A stretch of 64,000 nt of DNA from JAAYUD01 sp963676865 (GCA_963676865.2 CAXXSS010000001.1:2232001-2296000), one strand, 5' to 3'; counted from the stretch's first letter, positions 9,302 to 18,604 are shown. Translations and numbers: made by a program. Notes: generated from the letters alone by a model not told the origin.

Positions 9302-11536
9302 ATGAAGAAGTGTACGATTTTAAAAGATTTGTTCATTAGTGGACTATCATTGTGTGCTGTCGGTGTTTTTGCGTCTTCTCCGCAAAAGGTCAAGGTCGCA
9401 ACGGCAGAGTCTTGGGCTAAGTCTATTGTCTCTCAAATGACGATGGAAGAAAAAGCCGATTTCTTATGTGGGTCGAATGGTACAACCAACAATGCCTTGG
9501 GAGCAACCGGTACGACTAAAGAGATTACCCGTTTGGGCGTTCGCCCTATCGGTACTTCGGATGGTCCTGCGGGATTGCGTATCCTTTCTGTTCGTCCGGC
9601 CGATACGAAAACTTATTTTGCCACAGCTTTCCCTATTGGAACATCGCTGGCTTGTACTTGGAATACCGATTTGGTACATCAGGTGGGCCAAGCTATCGGA
9701 CAAGAGGTAAAAGAGTATGGACTAGATGTCTTTCTAGGACCAGGCGTGAATATACATCGTACTCCTCTTTGTGGGCGAAATTTTGAATACTATTCCGAAG
9801 ACCCTTATGTAGTGGGCAATATAGCTGCTGCAATGATTAACGGTATTCAGAGTAATGGAGTGGGTACTTCTATCAAACATTTTGCTGCCAATAATCAGGA
9901 AACAAATAGATCTTCAATTAACGAGATCGTTTCGGAGCGGGCTATGAGAGAGATTTATTTGAGAGGATTCGAAATCGCAATCAAGAAGTCTCAGCCATGG
10001 ACTGTAATGAGTTCTTATAATAAAGTAGATGGGCTGTTTACATCAGAACGTCACGATATGTTGACTGATATTTTGAGAGGTGAATGGGGGTTCAAAGGTC
10101 TTGTGATGTCCGATTGGGGCGGAGGTTTCACTGGCGATAATCGCAGTGATGAAGTAGCTCAAATAGCTGCCGGTAATGACTTGCTGATGCCCGGAACAAA
10201 TGAACAACGTGCCGACTTATTGAATGCGATCAAGAGTGGTAAACTGAAGATGGATATTGTAGATCAGGCTATTGAACGTATCTTGAAGATCGTTTATCAG
10301 TCGCCTACTCAGCACAACTATGCATTCTCTAATAATCCCGATATCAAGGCTCATGCAGCATTGTCAAGAGAGGCAGGTGCTGAAGGTATTGTATTGTTGA
10401 GCAATAAAGAAAAGACACTGCCATTGGCAAGTGATAAACATGTTGCTCTGTTGGGATCTGCTTCTTACAACACACTTCCCGGAGGTAGAGGTAGTGGTGA
10501 TGTAAATGAAGCTTATGTTGTGTCGCTCAATGAAGGATTAAAGAATGCAGGCTTTGTTCTCGACGAAGATTTGTCGGAGTATTATCGCGCATACCAATTG
10601 GTTCCTCAGTATTATAATGCGCAGAAACCAGATTTTAATGAACAGGCGTTGAATAGAATTGCCCAATCCAATGATATTGCAGTTATCACAATTGCACGTG
10701 AGACGAGCGAAGGAAGCGATCAGAAAGTGGAAGGTGGTTTTAATTTGACGAACGAAGAACAAAGCATGATCGAAAATGTTTCGAAAGCGTTCCATCAAGC
10801 GGGCAAAAAAGTTGTAGTCGTATTGAATATCGGTACCGTTATTGAAACCGAAAGCTGGAAGAATAAGGTTGACGGAATATTATTGGCATGGCAACCGGGA
10901 CAGGAAGTAGGCAATTGTATTGCCGATGTATTGACTGGTAAAGTTAACCCATCGGGCAAGTTGAGTATGTCGTTCATCAAGAAATACGAAGATTCTTCGG
11001 CTGCCGAGTATTTTCCTGGAGAGCCTGCCAACGATCCTAAAACCGCTTACTACAAAGATGAAATATATGTAGGCTATCGTTGCTATGATAAACGCAATAC
11101 CGAACTTTCTTATGAGTTTGGTTTTGGAAAGTCTTATACTGATTTTAAGTATTCTGATTTGAAACTGAACAGCCATAAGTTCTCCAAGAGCCTGACTGCT
11201 ACAGTTACGATTACCAATACTGGCGATTGTCCAGGAAAAGAAGTCGCTCAACTTTATTTAAGTGCGCCAAAGTCCGATTTGGATAAGCCGGTAAAAGAAT
11301 TGAAAGGTTTTGCCAAAACCAGACTTCTGCAGCCCGGTGAAAGCCAGACGTTGACTTTCATATTATACCCGAAAGATTTAGCATCTTTCAATCCCACCGC
11401 CGAAGCATGGATTGCCGACAAAGGTGACTATAATGTAATGATTGGCGCTTCGTCACGTGATGTTAGATTGCAAGAGAAGTTCACATTATCCGGTCGTTTG
11501 GTTGTCGAAAAGGTTCATCCTGCTTTTAAGCAATAG
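9302..11536 (+). CDS. GH3 beta-glucosidase-type enzyme, secreted
   Basis: Retaining exo-beta-glycosidase of 744 residues, the usual size for periplasmic Bacteroides GH3 enzymes. Signal peptide to about GVFASS. The N-terminal TIM barrel carries GRNFEYYSEDP, KHFAANNQETNR and nucleophile Asp271 in LVMSDWGGG. The alpha/beta sandwich domain follows, with ARETSEGSDQ where the acid/base Glu is expected, then LLAWQPGQEVGNCIADVL and a C-terminal fibronectin III-like domain (GKEVAQLYLSAP). It is the last gene of the hydrolase run and is followed by a strong hairpin at 11571-11604. Whether it cleaves beta-glucosides or beta-xylosides cannot be told from these motifs. Confidence 0.93.
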   Translation: MKKCTILKDLFISGLSLCAVGVFASSPQKVKVATAESWAKSIVSQMTMEEKADFLCGSNGTTNNALGATGTTKEITRLGVRPIGTSDGPAGLRILSVRPADTKTYFATAFPIGTSLACTWNTDLVHQVGQAIGQEVKEYGLDVFLGPGVNIHRTPLCGRNFEYYSEDPYVVGNIAAAMINGIQSNGVGTSIKHFAANNQETNRSSINEIVSERAMREIYLRGFEIAIKKSQPWTVMSSYNKVDGLFTSERHDMLTDILRGEWGFKGLVMSDWGGGFTGDNRSDEVAQIAAGNDLLMPGTNEQRADLLNAIKSGKLKMDIVDQAIERILKIVYQSPTQHNYAFSNNPDIKAHAALSREAGAEGIVLLSNKEKTLPLASDKHVALLGSASYNTLPGGRGSGDVNEAYVVSLNEGLKNAGFVLDEDLSEYYRAYQLVPQYYNAQKPDFNEQALNRIAQSNDIAVITIARETSEGSDQKVEGGFNLTNEEQSMIENVSKAFHQAGKKVVVVLNIGTVIETESWKNKVDGILLAWQPGQEVGNCIADVLTGKVNPSGKLSMSFIKKYEDSSAAEYFPGEPANDPKTAYYKDEIYVGYRCYDKRNTELSYEFGFGKSYTDFKYSDLKLNSHKFSKSLTATVTITNTGDCPGKEVAQLYLSAPKSDLDKPVKELKGFAKTRLLQPGESQTLTFILYPKDLASFNPTAEAWIADKGDYNVMIGASSRDVRLQEKFTLSGRLVVEKVHPAFKQ

Positions 11537-11570
11537 ATAGAAAAGGTTCGTTATATAACAGTAAGAGTAT

Positions 11571-11611
11571 GGCCCGCAATTTCTTTTTAGATCTTTTGCG
11601 GGTCATTGTTT
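11571..11611 (+). terminator. Hairpin terminator after the GH3 gene
   Basis: Arms GGCCCGCAA (11571-11579) and TTGCGGGTC (11596-11604) pair over 9 bp with one G-U pair and a 16-nt loop. The following bases, ATTGTTT, are only moderately T-rich. Position 34 bp after the GH3 stop fits the end of the hydrolase operon. Confidence 0.65.
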
Positions 11612-11640
11612 ATTAGTTCTCTAAATTATCGTTAATTTTG
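11609..11640 (+). promoter_or_regulatory. Candidate promoter for the GH97 gene
   Basis: TAATTTTG (11633-11640) matches the Bacteroidetes -7 element TAnnTTTG. A TTTA (11609-11612), one base off the -33 TTTG, lies 20 bp upstream. The start codon at 11897 would leave a leader of about 250 nt, in which I see no recognisable riboswitch or gene. Confidence 0.4.
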
Positions 11641-11896
11641 CTTCGTGATTTAAGGGACATGCTGCTAAGAAAGGTCATTAAAAGTAAAGGACTAAAAAAC
11701 GTTTTCTATTCTTTATTTGATCTTTGTGTGTTGAACGAGAGAAAGTTTAGACTAGAAGATCTTATACAAAAACGACTGTGTTTTGAAGTTTTCATTGGTT
11801 AAAGACTGTATTGAAAGAGGGTAGACTTCTTTTTTAATACTGAATGTCGTAAAGAGATATTTTAAATTGGAATTAAATCTAATAAAAGAGTTTTAC

Positions 11897-13891
11897 ATGA
11901 AAAAAGTTATGTTAGCGCTTGCGCTGTTTCTGATGTGCAGTTATTCGTTTGCACAGAAAGTATACCAAGTGAAGTCGCCGAACGGTAAGTTAAAGGTTTC
12001 GGTGAATGTTGATAAATCCATCTCCTATTCGCTTTCTTTTGATGGAAACGAATTGATAACGCCTTCTGTAGTTGCCATGCAATTGGGTGGAATGAAATCT
12101 TTTGGAGTCAGTTCGAATGTGAAAAGCGCGAAGATCTTATCGCATTCGGGTTCTATTGCGGCTTTCGCCTACAAGAAGGCTAAGGTTGACGACAACTACA
12201 ACGAACTTGTTCTTCAATTCAAGGAAAACTTTAGCTTGATATTTAGAGCATACAACGAAGGTGCTGCCTATCGTTTCGTCTCTAATGCAAAGAAGGACTT
12301 TAAAGTGGTGGCAGAAGACGCGTCTTTTAATTTCGCAAAAGACTGGAACGCTTTTATTCCTTACGAGAGAGATAATCAGCAACCTTACCAGAAACAGTTC
12401 TACAATTCGTTTGAGAATTTATATACCCATACTTCTCTTTCTCTATTGGATCCCAACCGCATTGCTTTTCTGCCTATGGTTGTTGAGGCCGATAACGGAA
12501 TCAAGATATGTATTGCCGAGGCCGATCTGGAACATTATCCCGGCATGTTTGTCCGCAATGCCGATCATGGCAATGCGTTGAAGGGGGAATTTGCTCCTTG
12601 TCCTAAAGAAACAGTTCAGGGAGGGCACAACAATCTGGAACGTTTGGTACAATCTCGCGAACCGTTTATTGCTCGTTGCAATGCAAATACCAATTTCCCA
12701 TGGCGCATTATCAACGTTGTTTCCGAAGATAAGGATTTACTCAACAATGATATGGTCTATCGGTTGGCTTCTCCGTCGCGTGTTCAAGATAAGTCGTGGA
12801 TCAAACCGGGCAAGGTTGCATGGGATTGGTGGAACGATTGGGGTATTTATCAGGTAGACTTTAAGGCAGGTGTCAATACCGAAACTTATAAAGCCTATAT
12901 CGATTTTGCTTTGAGAAATCATATCGAATATGTTATTCTGGACGAAGGATGGGCCGTTAACGGACAGGCCGATTTATTTCAAGTAGTACCCGAGATCGAC
13001 CTGAAAGAAATTATAAATTATGCTCACTCTAAGAACGTAGACATTATTCTTTGGGCAGGCTGCTATGCTTTTGACCGTGATATGGAACGTGTCTGCAAGT
13101 ACTATTCCGAGATGGGTGTCAAAGGTTTCAAAGTCGATTTCATGAATCACGACGATCAGGCGATGGTCGATTTCCATTATCGCGCGGCCGCTATGGGCGC
13201 AAAGTATCATTTGTTGATGGATTTTCATGGAACATACAAGCCTACCGGTTTGAACCGCACTTATCCCAACGTTATCAATTTCGAAGGCGTCAACGGATTG
13301 GAACAAATGAAGTGGGGTCAGCTAAAAAACGATGATCAGGTGGTGTACGATGTAACTATTCCTTTCATTCGTATGGTAGCTGGCCCGATGGATTATACTC
13401 AAGGAGCTATGCGCAATGCCAGTCGTTCCAATTATCGTCCGGTCAATAGCGATCCGATGAGCCAGGGCACTCGTTGCCACCAATTGGCCGAGTACGTCAT
13501 ATTCACTTCTCCGCTGAATATGCTCTGCGATTCTCCTACTCATTATGAAAAGGAACAAGAGTGCACCGACTTTATTTCGGCTGTACCTACCGTATGGGAC
13601 GAAACGGTTCCGCTTTGTGGCAAAATAGGTGAGTACGTAGCTGTTGCTCGTCGCAAAGGCAATACTTGGTATGTAGGAGCACTGACCGATTGGTCGCGCC
13701 GTACACTGACATTGGATTTATCTTTCCTTGGCGACGGCGATTTTACAGGCGAAGTATTTGCCGACGGAGCCAATGCGGATAAGTTGGCTTCCGATTATAA
13801 AAAGAGTACGATCGAAATACCTGCCAGCCGTCAACTTTCCATCACGATGGCGCAAGGCGGCGGTTATGCACTGAAGATCGTTCGGAAATAG
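11897..13891 (+). CDS. GH97 retaining-type alpha-galactosidase, secreted
   Basis: A 664-residue SusB-family protein. The ATG at 11897 follows AAAAGAG and gives a clean signal peptide (to YSFAQ). Domains: N-terminal beta-super-sandwich (SPNGKLKVSV), (beta/alpha)8 barrel, C-terminal beta domain. GH97 contains inverting alpha-glucosidases (SusB) and retaining alpha-galactosidases. Here Asp414 in GFKVDFMNHDDQ occupies the nucleophile position known for the retaining type (Asp415 in BtGH97b), and a Glu lies 55 residues on in GLEQMKW, the same spacing as the known Asp415/Glu470 pair. Retaining alpha-galactosidase activity is therefore the better guess. It has its own leader and promoter and converges on the barrel gene, 9 bp away. 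Confidence 0.88.
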   Translation: MKKVMLALALFLMCSYSFAQKVYQVKSPNGKLKVSVNVDKSISYSLSFDGNELITPSVVAMQLGGMKSFGVSSNVKSAKILSHSGSIAAFAYKKAKVDDNYNELVLQFKENFSLIFRAYNEGAAYRFVSNAKKDFKVVAEDASFNFAKDWNAFIPYERDNQQPYQKQFYNSFENLYTHTSLSLLDPNRIAFLPMVVEADNGIKICIAEADLEHYPGMFVRNADHGNALKGEFAPCPKETVQGGHNNLERLVQSREPFIARCNANTNFPWRIINVVSEDKDLLNNDMVYRLASPSRVQDKSWIKPGKVAWDWWNDWGIYQVDFKAGVNTETYKAYIDFALRNHIEYVILDEGWAVNGQADLFQVVPEIDLKEIINYAHSKNVDIILWAGCYAFDRDMERVCKYYSEMGVKGFKVDFMNHDDQAMVDFHYRAAAMGAKYHLLMDFHGTYKPTGLNRTYPNVINFEGVNGLEQMKWGQLKNDDQVVYDVTIPFIRMVAGPMDYTQGAMRNASRSNYRPVNSDPMSQGTRCHQLAEYVIFTSPLNMLCDSPTHYEKEQECTDFISAVPTVWDETVPLCGKIGEYVAVARRKGNTWYVGALTDWSRRTLTLDLSFLGDGDFTGEVFADGANADKLASDYKKSTIEIPASRQLSITMAQGGGYALKIVRK

Positions 13892-13900
13892 TCCAAGCTC

Positions 13901-16168
13901 TTAATGTCCGAATCTTGAAGTATCGACTTCTCTACCCTTTTTTTCTTTGTATCCACCAAAGCGGTAGGCGAAGCGTACTTCAACGTTTCGGGTGTAATAC
14001 CCGGTGTCCATATCCAGACTCTGTCCTTTAAAACGAACCTTAACCTTAGGTATTCCCGAATTGAATATATCATTGAAACGGGCAGATAACGTAGCTCGCT
14101 CTTTGCAGAAACTCCATTTGGCAGCAGCGTCGATATTGTATATACCGTTGATGTCGTAAGTTCCTTGTATTGCTTTAGACTGGGAATTGCCATTTAGTTC
14201 GAACGACAGACTTTTATTAGCAATGAAAGTATTGTTGAGCGATATGACACCCAGCCATTTGTTACGATCGAAAGGAATGTCGAAGTAGTTGTTGCATTTC
14301 TGTCGCATGTTGAGTCCTGTCAATTCCAATTTAGTATCCAGCCAACTCTTATATTTCAATGGAATCGAGATGTTTATGCCGTATTGCTGTGAGTAGTCCC
14401 AGTTCTGAGTTTTATAAATGAGCATCAGTCGACTGTTCGATTGATATGCCGCTTGCTGGAAATAATCGTTGGTTCGTATCCAAAATAGTGTGAATACGTA
14501 TCTTTGTTTTAGAATATAATTTGTTGTCATACTATAATTACTTGCCGGACGCAATCCCGGTGTACCTTGCACCACTGCATAAGCATCTATATAAGTTTCG
14601 AACGGCTGCATTTGCCAGTATCCCGGATATTGTTTCTGTGAAGCAAAAGAAAATTGGAGAATGTGGTTAGGTGTCTTGGTATAAGAGAGAGAGGCTTGTG
14701 GAAAAATAGCCCATTTACGATAGTCTCCTATTGTGTAATACTCGCCTGTGGCAGATAATGAGAACGATGCCCCGGAGGCATTGTCCTTTCCTATTTTGAA
14801 ATAGAAATCTGTCGTTTGCTCTTCAAGTCTCGAGCGGGTGTCCGATACGTTGTCTATCCCTTTCACTTCTTGATAAAATTGATGGTCTCTGTCGTTGGCA
14901 TAACTATAGGAAGCACCATATCCCAAATTCCAATTTTGTTTTAGTTGGTGGCTTTGGTCGGCTGTTAGGTTTATCCGATTGATGTTTTGTCCGGTTATCA
15001 GAGACAATGTTGATGTACCATTGCTTGTTTCACTCTTCAGATACTGATTGCCCGAAGAGTGATAATTCGTATAATCCATACCGATATTCAATCCAAATCC
15101 CGATTTGTATTGAGCCGAAACGTTGTGCATTTGGTCATCGCCCTTTAGGTTCGACAGGCTGTTTTGATAATTACCGTCTGTCATCATTTTAGTCTTGCTA
15201 TTAGGCGAGAAAGAACCCGTATAGGCAACGTTCAAATAACTTTCGTCCGATAGATTGAACTCAAAGGCACCTCGTAGATTATGATGCCATCCTTTGTTGG
15301 CGATGCGTTGATCTTGTCGGATATCATATAGCGTTGTGTTCAGCGTGTGTTCGGATATCGTCTTGTTTCGCTGCATGTTTTCGTAATTGCCCGTGTTGTA
15401 TATTAGGTCGAAAGCCGATTTAGGAGTCGTTACTCTTAGATTGGCCCCCGCGTCGTACGAGCTGAAGTACTGGTTGGTGTATCTTACTTTCGCTTCTCCC
15501 TGTAGTGAATAGACTTTGGCACGTTTTAGCACAACGTTGATAGCTGCACCTCTAATATGATATTGAGGCGGAGCACTATACATCACTTCTGCTTTTTCTA
15601 CTCTGTCTACGGGCATACTTTGCAACAACGTCTTCAATTGCTCGTCGGTCATAGTGGTAGGCTTGCCGTTCATAATCACCGTAAGTCCGGATGCCCCTGC
15701 CAGTTGGAGCGCTCCCTTGCTTTCGCTGATACCCGGCAGCTTGGTGAGTGCCTCGTACACATTGCTCACTACTTTCTTTTCGGAGAGTACGGATAAGTCG
15801 TAGTTCAGCTTGCCGTCTTCGGCCTTTACCAGCGGACGATTTGCTTTTACCACCACTTCGTTCAGTATGTTCTCTTTTTCAGTTAGTTCGATGGTCAATT
15901 CATCCTTATCGGAGAACGTTCGGGCGAAAGGGAGATAAGACAACTGTTGTGCAATAATGAGGAACCGATCCTTGCTTTGCGGTAGTGTGAAACATCCCAG
16001 CGAATCTGTCGTTGCAGAACAAATATAGACCGAGTCGATTGTTTGCATCATTACTGCTGCATATTCTATAGGGCGATGATTTTTGTCCGTTACTTTGCCC
16101 TTCAATGGGTGGGTTTGTGCCGTAAGCAATAGAGGCAGAAACCATAATAAAGCGAGTATCTTTTTCAT
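13901..16168 (-). CDS. TonB-dependent-receptor-like outer-membrane barrel protein
   Basis: A 755-residue outer-membrane protein with signal peptide (to LLLTAQ), an N-terminal carboxypeptidase-regulatory-like beta domain (LKGKVTDKNHRPIEYAAV), a plug-like segment (YEALTKLPGISES, GLTVIMNGKPT) and a long C-terminal beta-barrel. This is the short family with barrel domain OMP_b-brl_3 rather than a SusC. It has no SusD partner, so it is not a typical glycan importer; ligand unknown. The gene diverges from the histidine kinase/response regulator pair, with shared CTTAT repeats in between, which suggests that it is a target of that system. Confidence 0.85.
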   Translation of the reverse strand: MKKILALLWFLPLLLTAQTHPLKGKVTDKNHRPIEYAAVMMQTIDSVYICSATTDSLGCFTLPQSKDRFLIIAQQLSYLPFARTFSDKDELTIELTEKENILNEVVVKANRPLVKAEDGKLNYDLSVLSEKKVVSNVYEALTKLPGISESKGALQLAGASGLTVIMNGKPTTMTDEQLKTLLQSMPVDRVEKAEVMYSAPPQYHIRGAAINVVLKRAKVYSLQGEAKVRYTNQYFSSYDAGANLRVTTPKSAFDLIYNTGNYENMQRNKTISEHTLNTTLYDIRQDQRIANKGWHHNLRGAFEFNLSDESYLNVAYTGSFSPNSKTKMMTDGNYQNSLSNLKGDDQMHNVSAQYKSGFGLNIGMDYTNYHSSGNQYLKSETSNGTSTLSLITGQNINRINLTADQSHQLKQNWNLGYGASYSYANDRDHQFYQEVKGIDNVSDTRSRLEEQTTDFYFKIGKDNASGASFSLSATGEYYTIGDYRKWAIFPQASLSYTKTPNHILQFSFASQKQYPGYWQMQPFETYIDAYAVVQGTPGLRPASNYSMTTNYILKQRYVFTLFWIRTNDYFQQAAYQSNSRLMLIYKTQNWDYSQQYGINISIPLKYKSWLDTKLELTGLNMRQKCNNYFDIPFDRNKWLGVISLNNTFIANKSLSFELNGNSQSKAIQGTYDINGIYNIDAAAKWSFCKERATLSARFNDIFNSGIPKVKVRFKGQSLDMDTGYYTRNVEVRFAYRFGGYKEKKGREVDTSRFGH

Positions 16169-16188
16169 TAATGTTCAATTATATGCTA

Positions 16189-16196
16189 CAAATATA
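16189..16196 (-). promoter_or_regulatory. -7 element of the barrel-protein gene
   Basis: Read on the minus strand this is TATATTTG, a TAnnTTTG match 20 bp before the start codon. No TTTG is seen 19-21 bp further upstream; instead the CTTAT array begins there, as expected for an activator-dependent promoter. Confidence 0.5.
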
Positions 16197-16218
16197 AGTG
16201 TTATGATAGATACTTTTT

Positions 16219-16254
16219 CTTATTCTATGCTTATAAAGTCTTATTTAGTCTTAT
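16219..16254. promoter_or_regulatory. Four phased CTTAT direct repeats (probable regulator operator)
   Basis: CTTAT occurs at 16219, 16230, 16240 and 16250, that is with spacings of 11, 10 and 10 bp on one face of the helix. OmpR/PhoB-type regulators bind direct repeats of this period. The array lies between the divergent barrel gene and the kinase/regulator operon and replaces the -33 region of the former. Binding by the adjacent regulator is inferred. Confidence 0.5.
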
Positions 16255-16283
16255 CAAATAAAAGAAAGTTACATTATTCTTTT

Positions 16284-16291
16284 TACTTTTG
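16284..16291 (+). promoter_or_regulatory. -7 element of the kinase/regulator operon
   Basis: TACTTTTG matches TAnnTTTG 18 bp before the kinase start codon. A -33 TTTG is not found at the right distance; the CTTAT array ends 29 bp upstream. Confidence 0.45.
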
Positions 16292-16309
16292 TTATACAAT
16301 TAGAAAACA

Positions 16310-17659
16310 ATGAAGCTTTCTTTTCGTATTATAGTCATTTCTATCATCGTAGCGCTTACCGCTATTTTCGGTTGGCAGCTATATTGGCTGACGGAACTTT
16401 ACAGCTCTGTCAAGCAAGAAACGTATACCACGATTGTCGCGGCTATCGAGAAAGCTGATGTTCACGAATTGCTTTGTCGGGGTAAGGCTGCCGAGGCTAT
16501 AGATAAGAAGAAGGGAGCGAATAATCAAAATAAGCTGGTATCCCGATCCTATAATTATGGTTTCGAGATATTTTCCGCAATGCCTACTATCATTATGGAA
16601 TCTATATATAGCGGTTTGCATGAGTCATTGGATTTTGTCCTTCCCATCAATTTCCGATATATGCGCCGCTATATTCTGTCCGAATGTCGGTCCAAAGGTA
16701 TCAATCTCGAGATATACCGCATTTTCTATGATGTCTCTTCCGGCCCTAAAAAGAATCAACATCAATTTGTCAAGGTGTTGCCCCGCAATATAGAGTGCGT
16801 CACCTATACCAATAAAGAGGGAAGATATACTTATAAGGTTTATATTACTCCACTCATGCACATCGTGCTTTACCGCATGTCGGGCATACTCATTTCTACG
16901 TTGCTTATCATTGTCTTGCTTGGCGTGGGCTTCTGGTACCTGATACATGTCATTATGAAGCAACGTACGCTCGAAGAGATGAAAGACGACTTTACCAATA
17001 ACATGACCCACGAACTCAAAACACCTGTTGCCGTTGCCTACTCGGCTGCCGATACGTTGCTCAATTTCAAACAGGGAGAGGATAAGGCGAAGCGTGAAAG
17101 GTATTTGCAAATCTGTCTGGACCAACTCTCGCGCTTGTCGAATCTGATAGAACAAATCTTATCGATGAGCATGGAACGGCGCAAATCGCTTACCATGAAG
17201 AAAGAGTCGCTTGATGTGGCCGAATTAGTGGATAAGCTGATGGAGTACCATCGATTGAAGAGTGACAAAGAAGTGGCTTTTCATGTCCGAATCGATCCGC
17301 CGCATTTGCATATATTTGCCGATGCCACTCATATTAGCAATGTGATGAGCAATCTGATTGACAATGCGATAAAGTACTCTGTCGATAAAGCTGAAGTAAT
17401 GATTGAGGTGGCCGAAACTGATAAAATGAACCGGATAGTAGTGTCCGACCAAGGTATCGGTATCGATCGTGACAATCAAAGTCGCATATTCGAGAAGTTT
17501 TATCGGGTGCCCACCGGCAATATGCAGCACGTGAGGGGATATGGTCTCGGGCTTTACTATGTGAAACAAATAATGGAAAAGCATGGTGGGAGCATTTCTG
17601 TGGAAAGTGAACCGGGCAAAGGCTCTGTTTTTACACTCTTATTGCCTAAAAGAAAATGA
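16310..17659 (+). CDS. Membrane sensor histidine kinase
   Basis: A 449-residue class I histidine kinase. An N-terminal membrane segment (IIVISIIVALTAIFGW) and a second one near residues 188-212 (GILISTLLIIVLLGVGFWYL) enclose a periplasmic sensor of about 160 residues with no recognised domain. HisKA follows, with phospho-acceptor His234 in NMTHELKTPVAV. The ATPase domain has N box NLIDNAIKYS, G1 box DQGIGI, F box EKFYR and G2 box GYGLGLYYV, all intact. Its stop overlaps the regulator start (ATGA), so the pair is co-translated. It resembles the RprX type. The ligand is unknown; the divergent barrel gene and the neighbouring pst operon are candidate targets. Confidence 0.92.
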   Translation: MKLSFRIIVISIIVALTAIFGWQLYWLTELYSSVKQETYTTIVAAIEKADVHELLCRGKAAEAIDKKKGANNQNKLVSRSYNYGFEIFSAMPTIIMESIYSGLHESLDFVLPINFRYMRRYILSECRSKGINLEIYRIFYDVSSGPKKNQHQFVKVLPRNIECVTYTNKEGRYTYKVYITPLMHIVLYRMSGILISTLLIIVLLGVGFWYLIHVIMKQRTLEEMKDDFTNNMTHELKTPVAVAYSAADTLLNFKQGEDKAKRERYLQICLDQLSRLSNLIEQILSMSMERRKSLTMKKESLDVAELVDKLMEYHRLKSDKEVAFHVRIDPPHLHIFADATHISNVMSNLIDNAIKYSVDKAEVMIEVAETDKMNRIVVSDQGIGIDRDNQSRIFEKFYRVPTGNMQHVRGYGLGLYYVKQIMEKHGGSISVESEPGKGSVFTLLLPKRK

Positions 17660-18363
17660 GGAAAGAAAACGATAAACACCCTTTGGTATTGCTGGTCGAA
17701 GACGAAAGTACACTTGCTATGATTATCAAAGATACGCTCGAAGAAGAAAACTTTGATGTGCTACTCGCTTCGGACGGATTGAAGGGGCTTGCCTGTTTTG
17801 ATGCCAACCGTCCCGATGTAGTCATAGCCGATGTGATGATGCCACAGATGGACGGCTTCGAAATGGTGCGCCGCATTCGCAAGAAGGACGATGCAACTCC
17901 CGTATTGTTCCTCACGGCCCGTTCGTCTACCGACGACTTGGTACGAGGTTTCGAGCTGGGAGCCAATGATTACTTGAAGAAACCTTTCAAGATGATTGAA
18001 TTGGTCATTCGCATCAAGGCATTGACGCATCGCGTAATGGTGGCTGCCGGTGCGCAAGAGAAACATCTTTTCGAAATAGGCAGCTATGTATTCGATTCGA
18101 AAACGCAACTGTTGCGTTCTACGATGGGGGCTGTAGAACTTTCGTATTTGGAAAGCGAAATACTGAAAAGACTTTGTTCCTCAATGGGGCAGGTGGTAGA
18201 GATAGATACCATACTTACCGATTTGTGGCACGACAATAGCTTTTACAATCGTAACAGCCTGCATGGCTTTATTCACAAACTTCGTAAATTCTTGATAAAA
18301 GACACGCACGTTAAGATTCTCAACGTGCGTGGCGTGGGGTACAAACTGATAGTCTTCCCCTGA
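17656..18363 (+). CDS. OmpR-family response regulator
   Basis: A 235-residue DNA-binding regulator. Receiver: acidic pair in LVEDES, phospho-acceptor Asp59 in VVIADVMMPQMDG, Thr in FLTARS and Lys in YLKKPF, all conserved. C-terminal winged helix of Trans_reg_C type: ILTDLWHDNSFYNRNSLHG and the end VRGVGYKL. It overlaps the kinase by 4 bp. The winged-helix class binds 10-11-bp direct repeats, which matches the CTTAT array before its own operon. It resembles the RprY type. A PhoB role for the nearby pst operon is possible but not shown, as PhoB and RprY types look alike by eye. Confidence 0.92.
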   Translation: MRKENDKHPLVLLVEDESTLAMIIKDTLEEENFDVLLASDGLKGLACFDANRPDVVIADVMMPQMDGFEMVRRIRKKDDATPVLFLTARSSTDDLVRGFELGANDYLKKPFKMIELVIRIKALTHRVMVAAGAQEKHLFEIGSYVFDSKTQLLRSTMGAVELSYLESEILKRLCSSMGQVVEIDTILTDLWHDNSFYNRNSLHGFIHKLRKFLIKDTHVKILNVRGVGYKLIVFP

Positions 18364-18439
18364 TCGTCTTCCTAACATGCAAAGTTGCGGAGGCCGAAGT
18401 TTCAACGTCGGTTTCTTGATGTCTCAAGGTTTTCTTAAA

Positions 18440-18547
18440 GACGTTTCATTCGTTTGCTGCGCATCATACAATCGTTTGCTGGGCACCATATGATTGTATG
18501 CTGCGCAGAATACAATCATTTGCTGCGCAGAAAACGAATGAAACGTC
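18440..18547. repeat. 22-bp tandem repeats inside a 16-bp inverted repeat
   Basis: Four units start at 18453, 18475, 18497 and 18519, exactly 22 bp apart. Each joins an 11-mer like TTTGCTGCGCA to one like TCATACAATCG; the last second half is AAAACGAATG-like. The block is enclosed by perfect 16-bp arms, GACGTTTCATTCGTTT (18440-18455) and its complement (18532-18547). It lies between the convergent regulator and phoU genes. Function unknown; a bidirectional terminator, an mRNA-stability element or a protein-binding array are possible. Confidence 0.85.
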
Positions 18548-18604
18548 TTGTTCTAGCAAATGAATGTATCATAAGTAGGGAACGAAAGTTCCTTTTGTAG
18601 TGTT

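Noticed and set aside
11641..11896. Riboswitch in the long GH97 leader
   Set aside because: No conserved core of cobalamin, TPP, SAM or other known classes could be recognised by eye.
15557..15957. Open frames on the + strand opposite the barrel gene
   Set aside because: They are antisense shadows of a well supported outer-membrane protein; arginine-rich composition is typical of such shadows.
18440..18547. Possible CRISPR array (regular repeats)
   Set aside because: The 22-bp units abut one another with no unique spacers, there are only four, and no cas genes are near. The same applies to 59473-59560.
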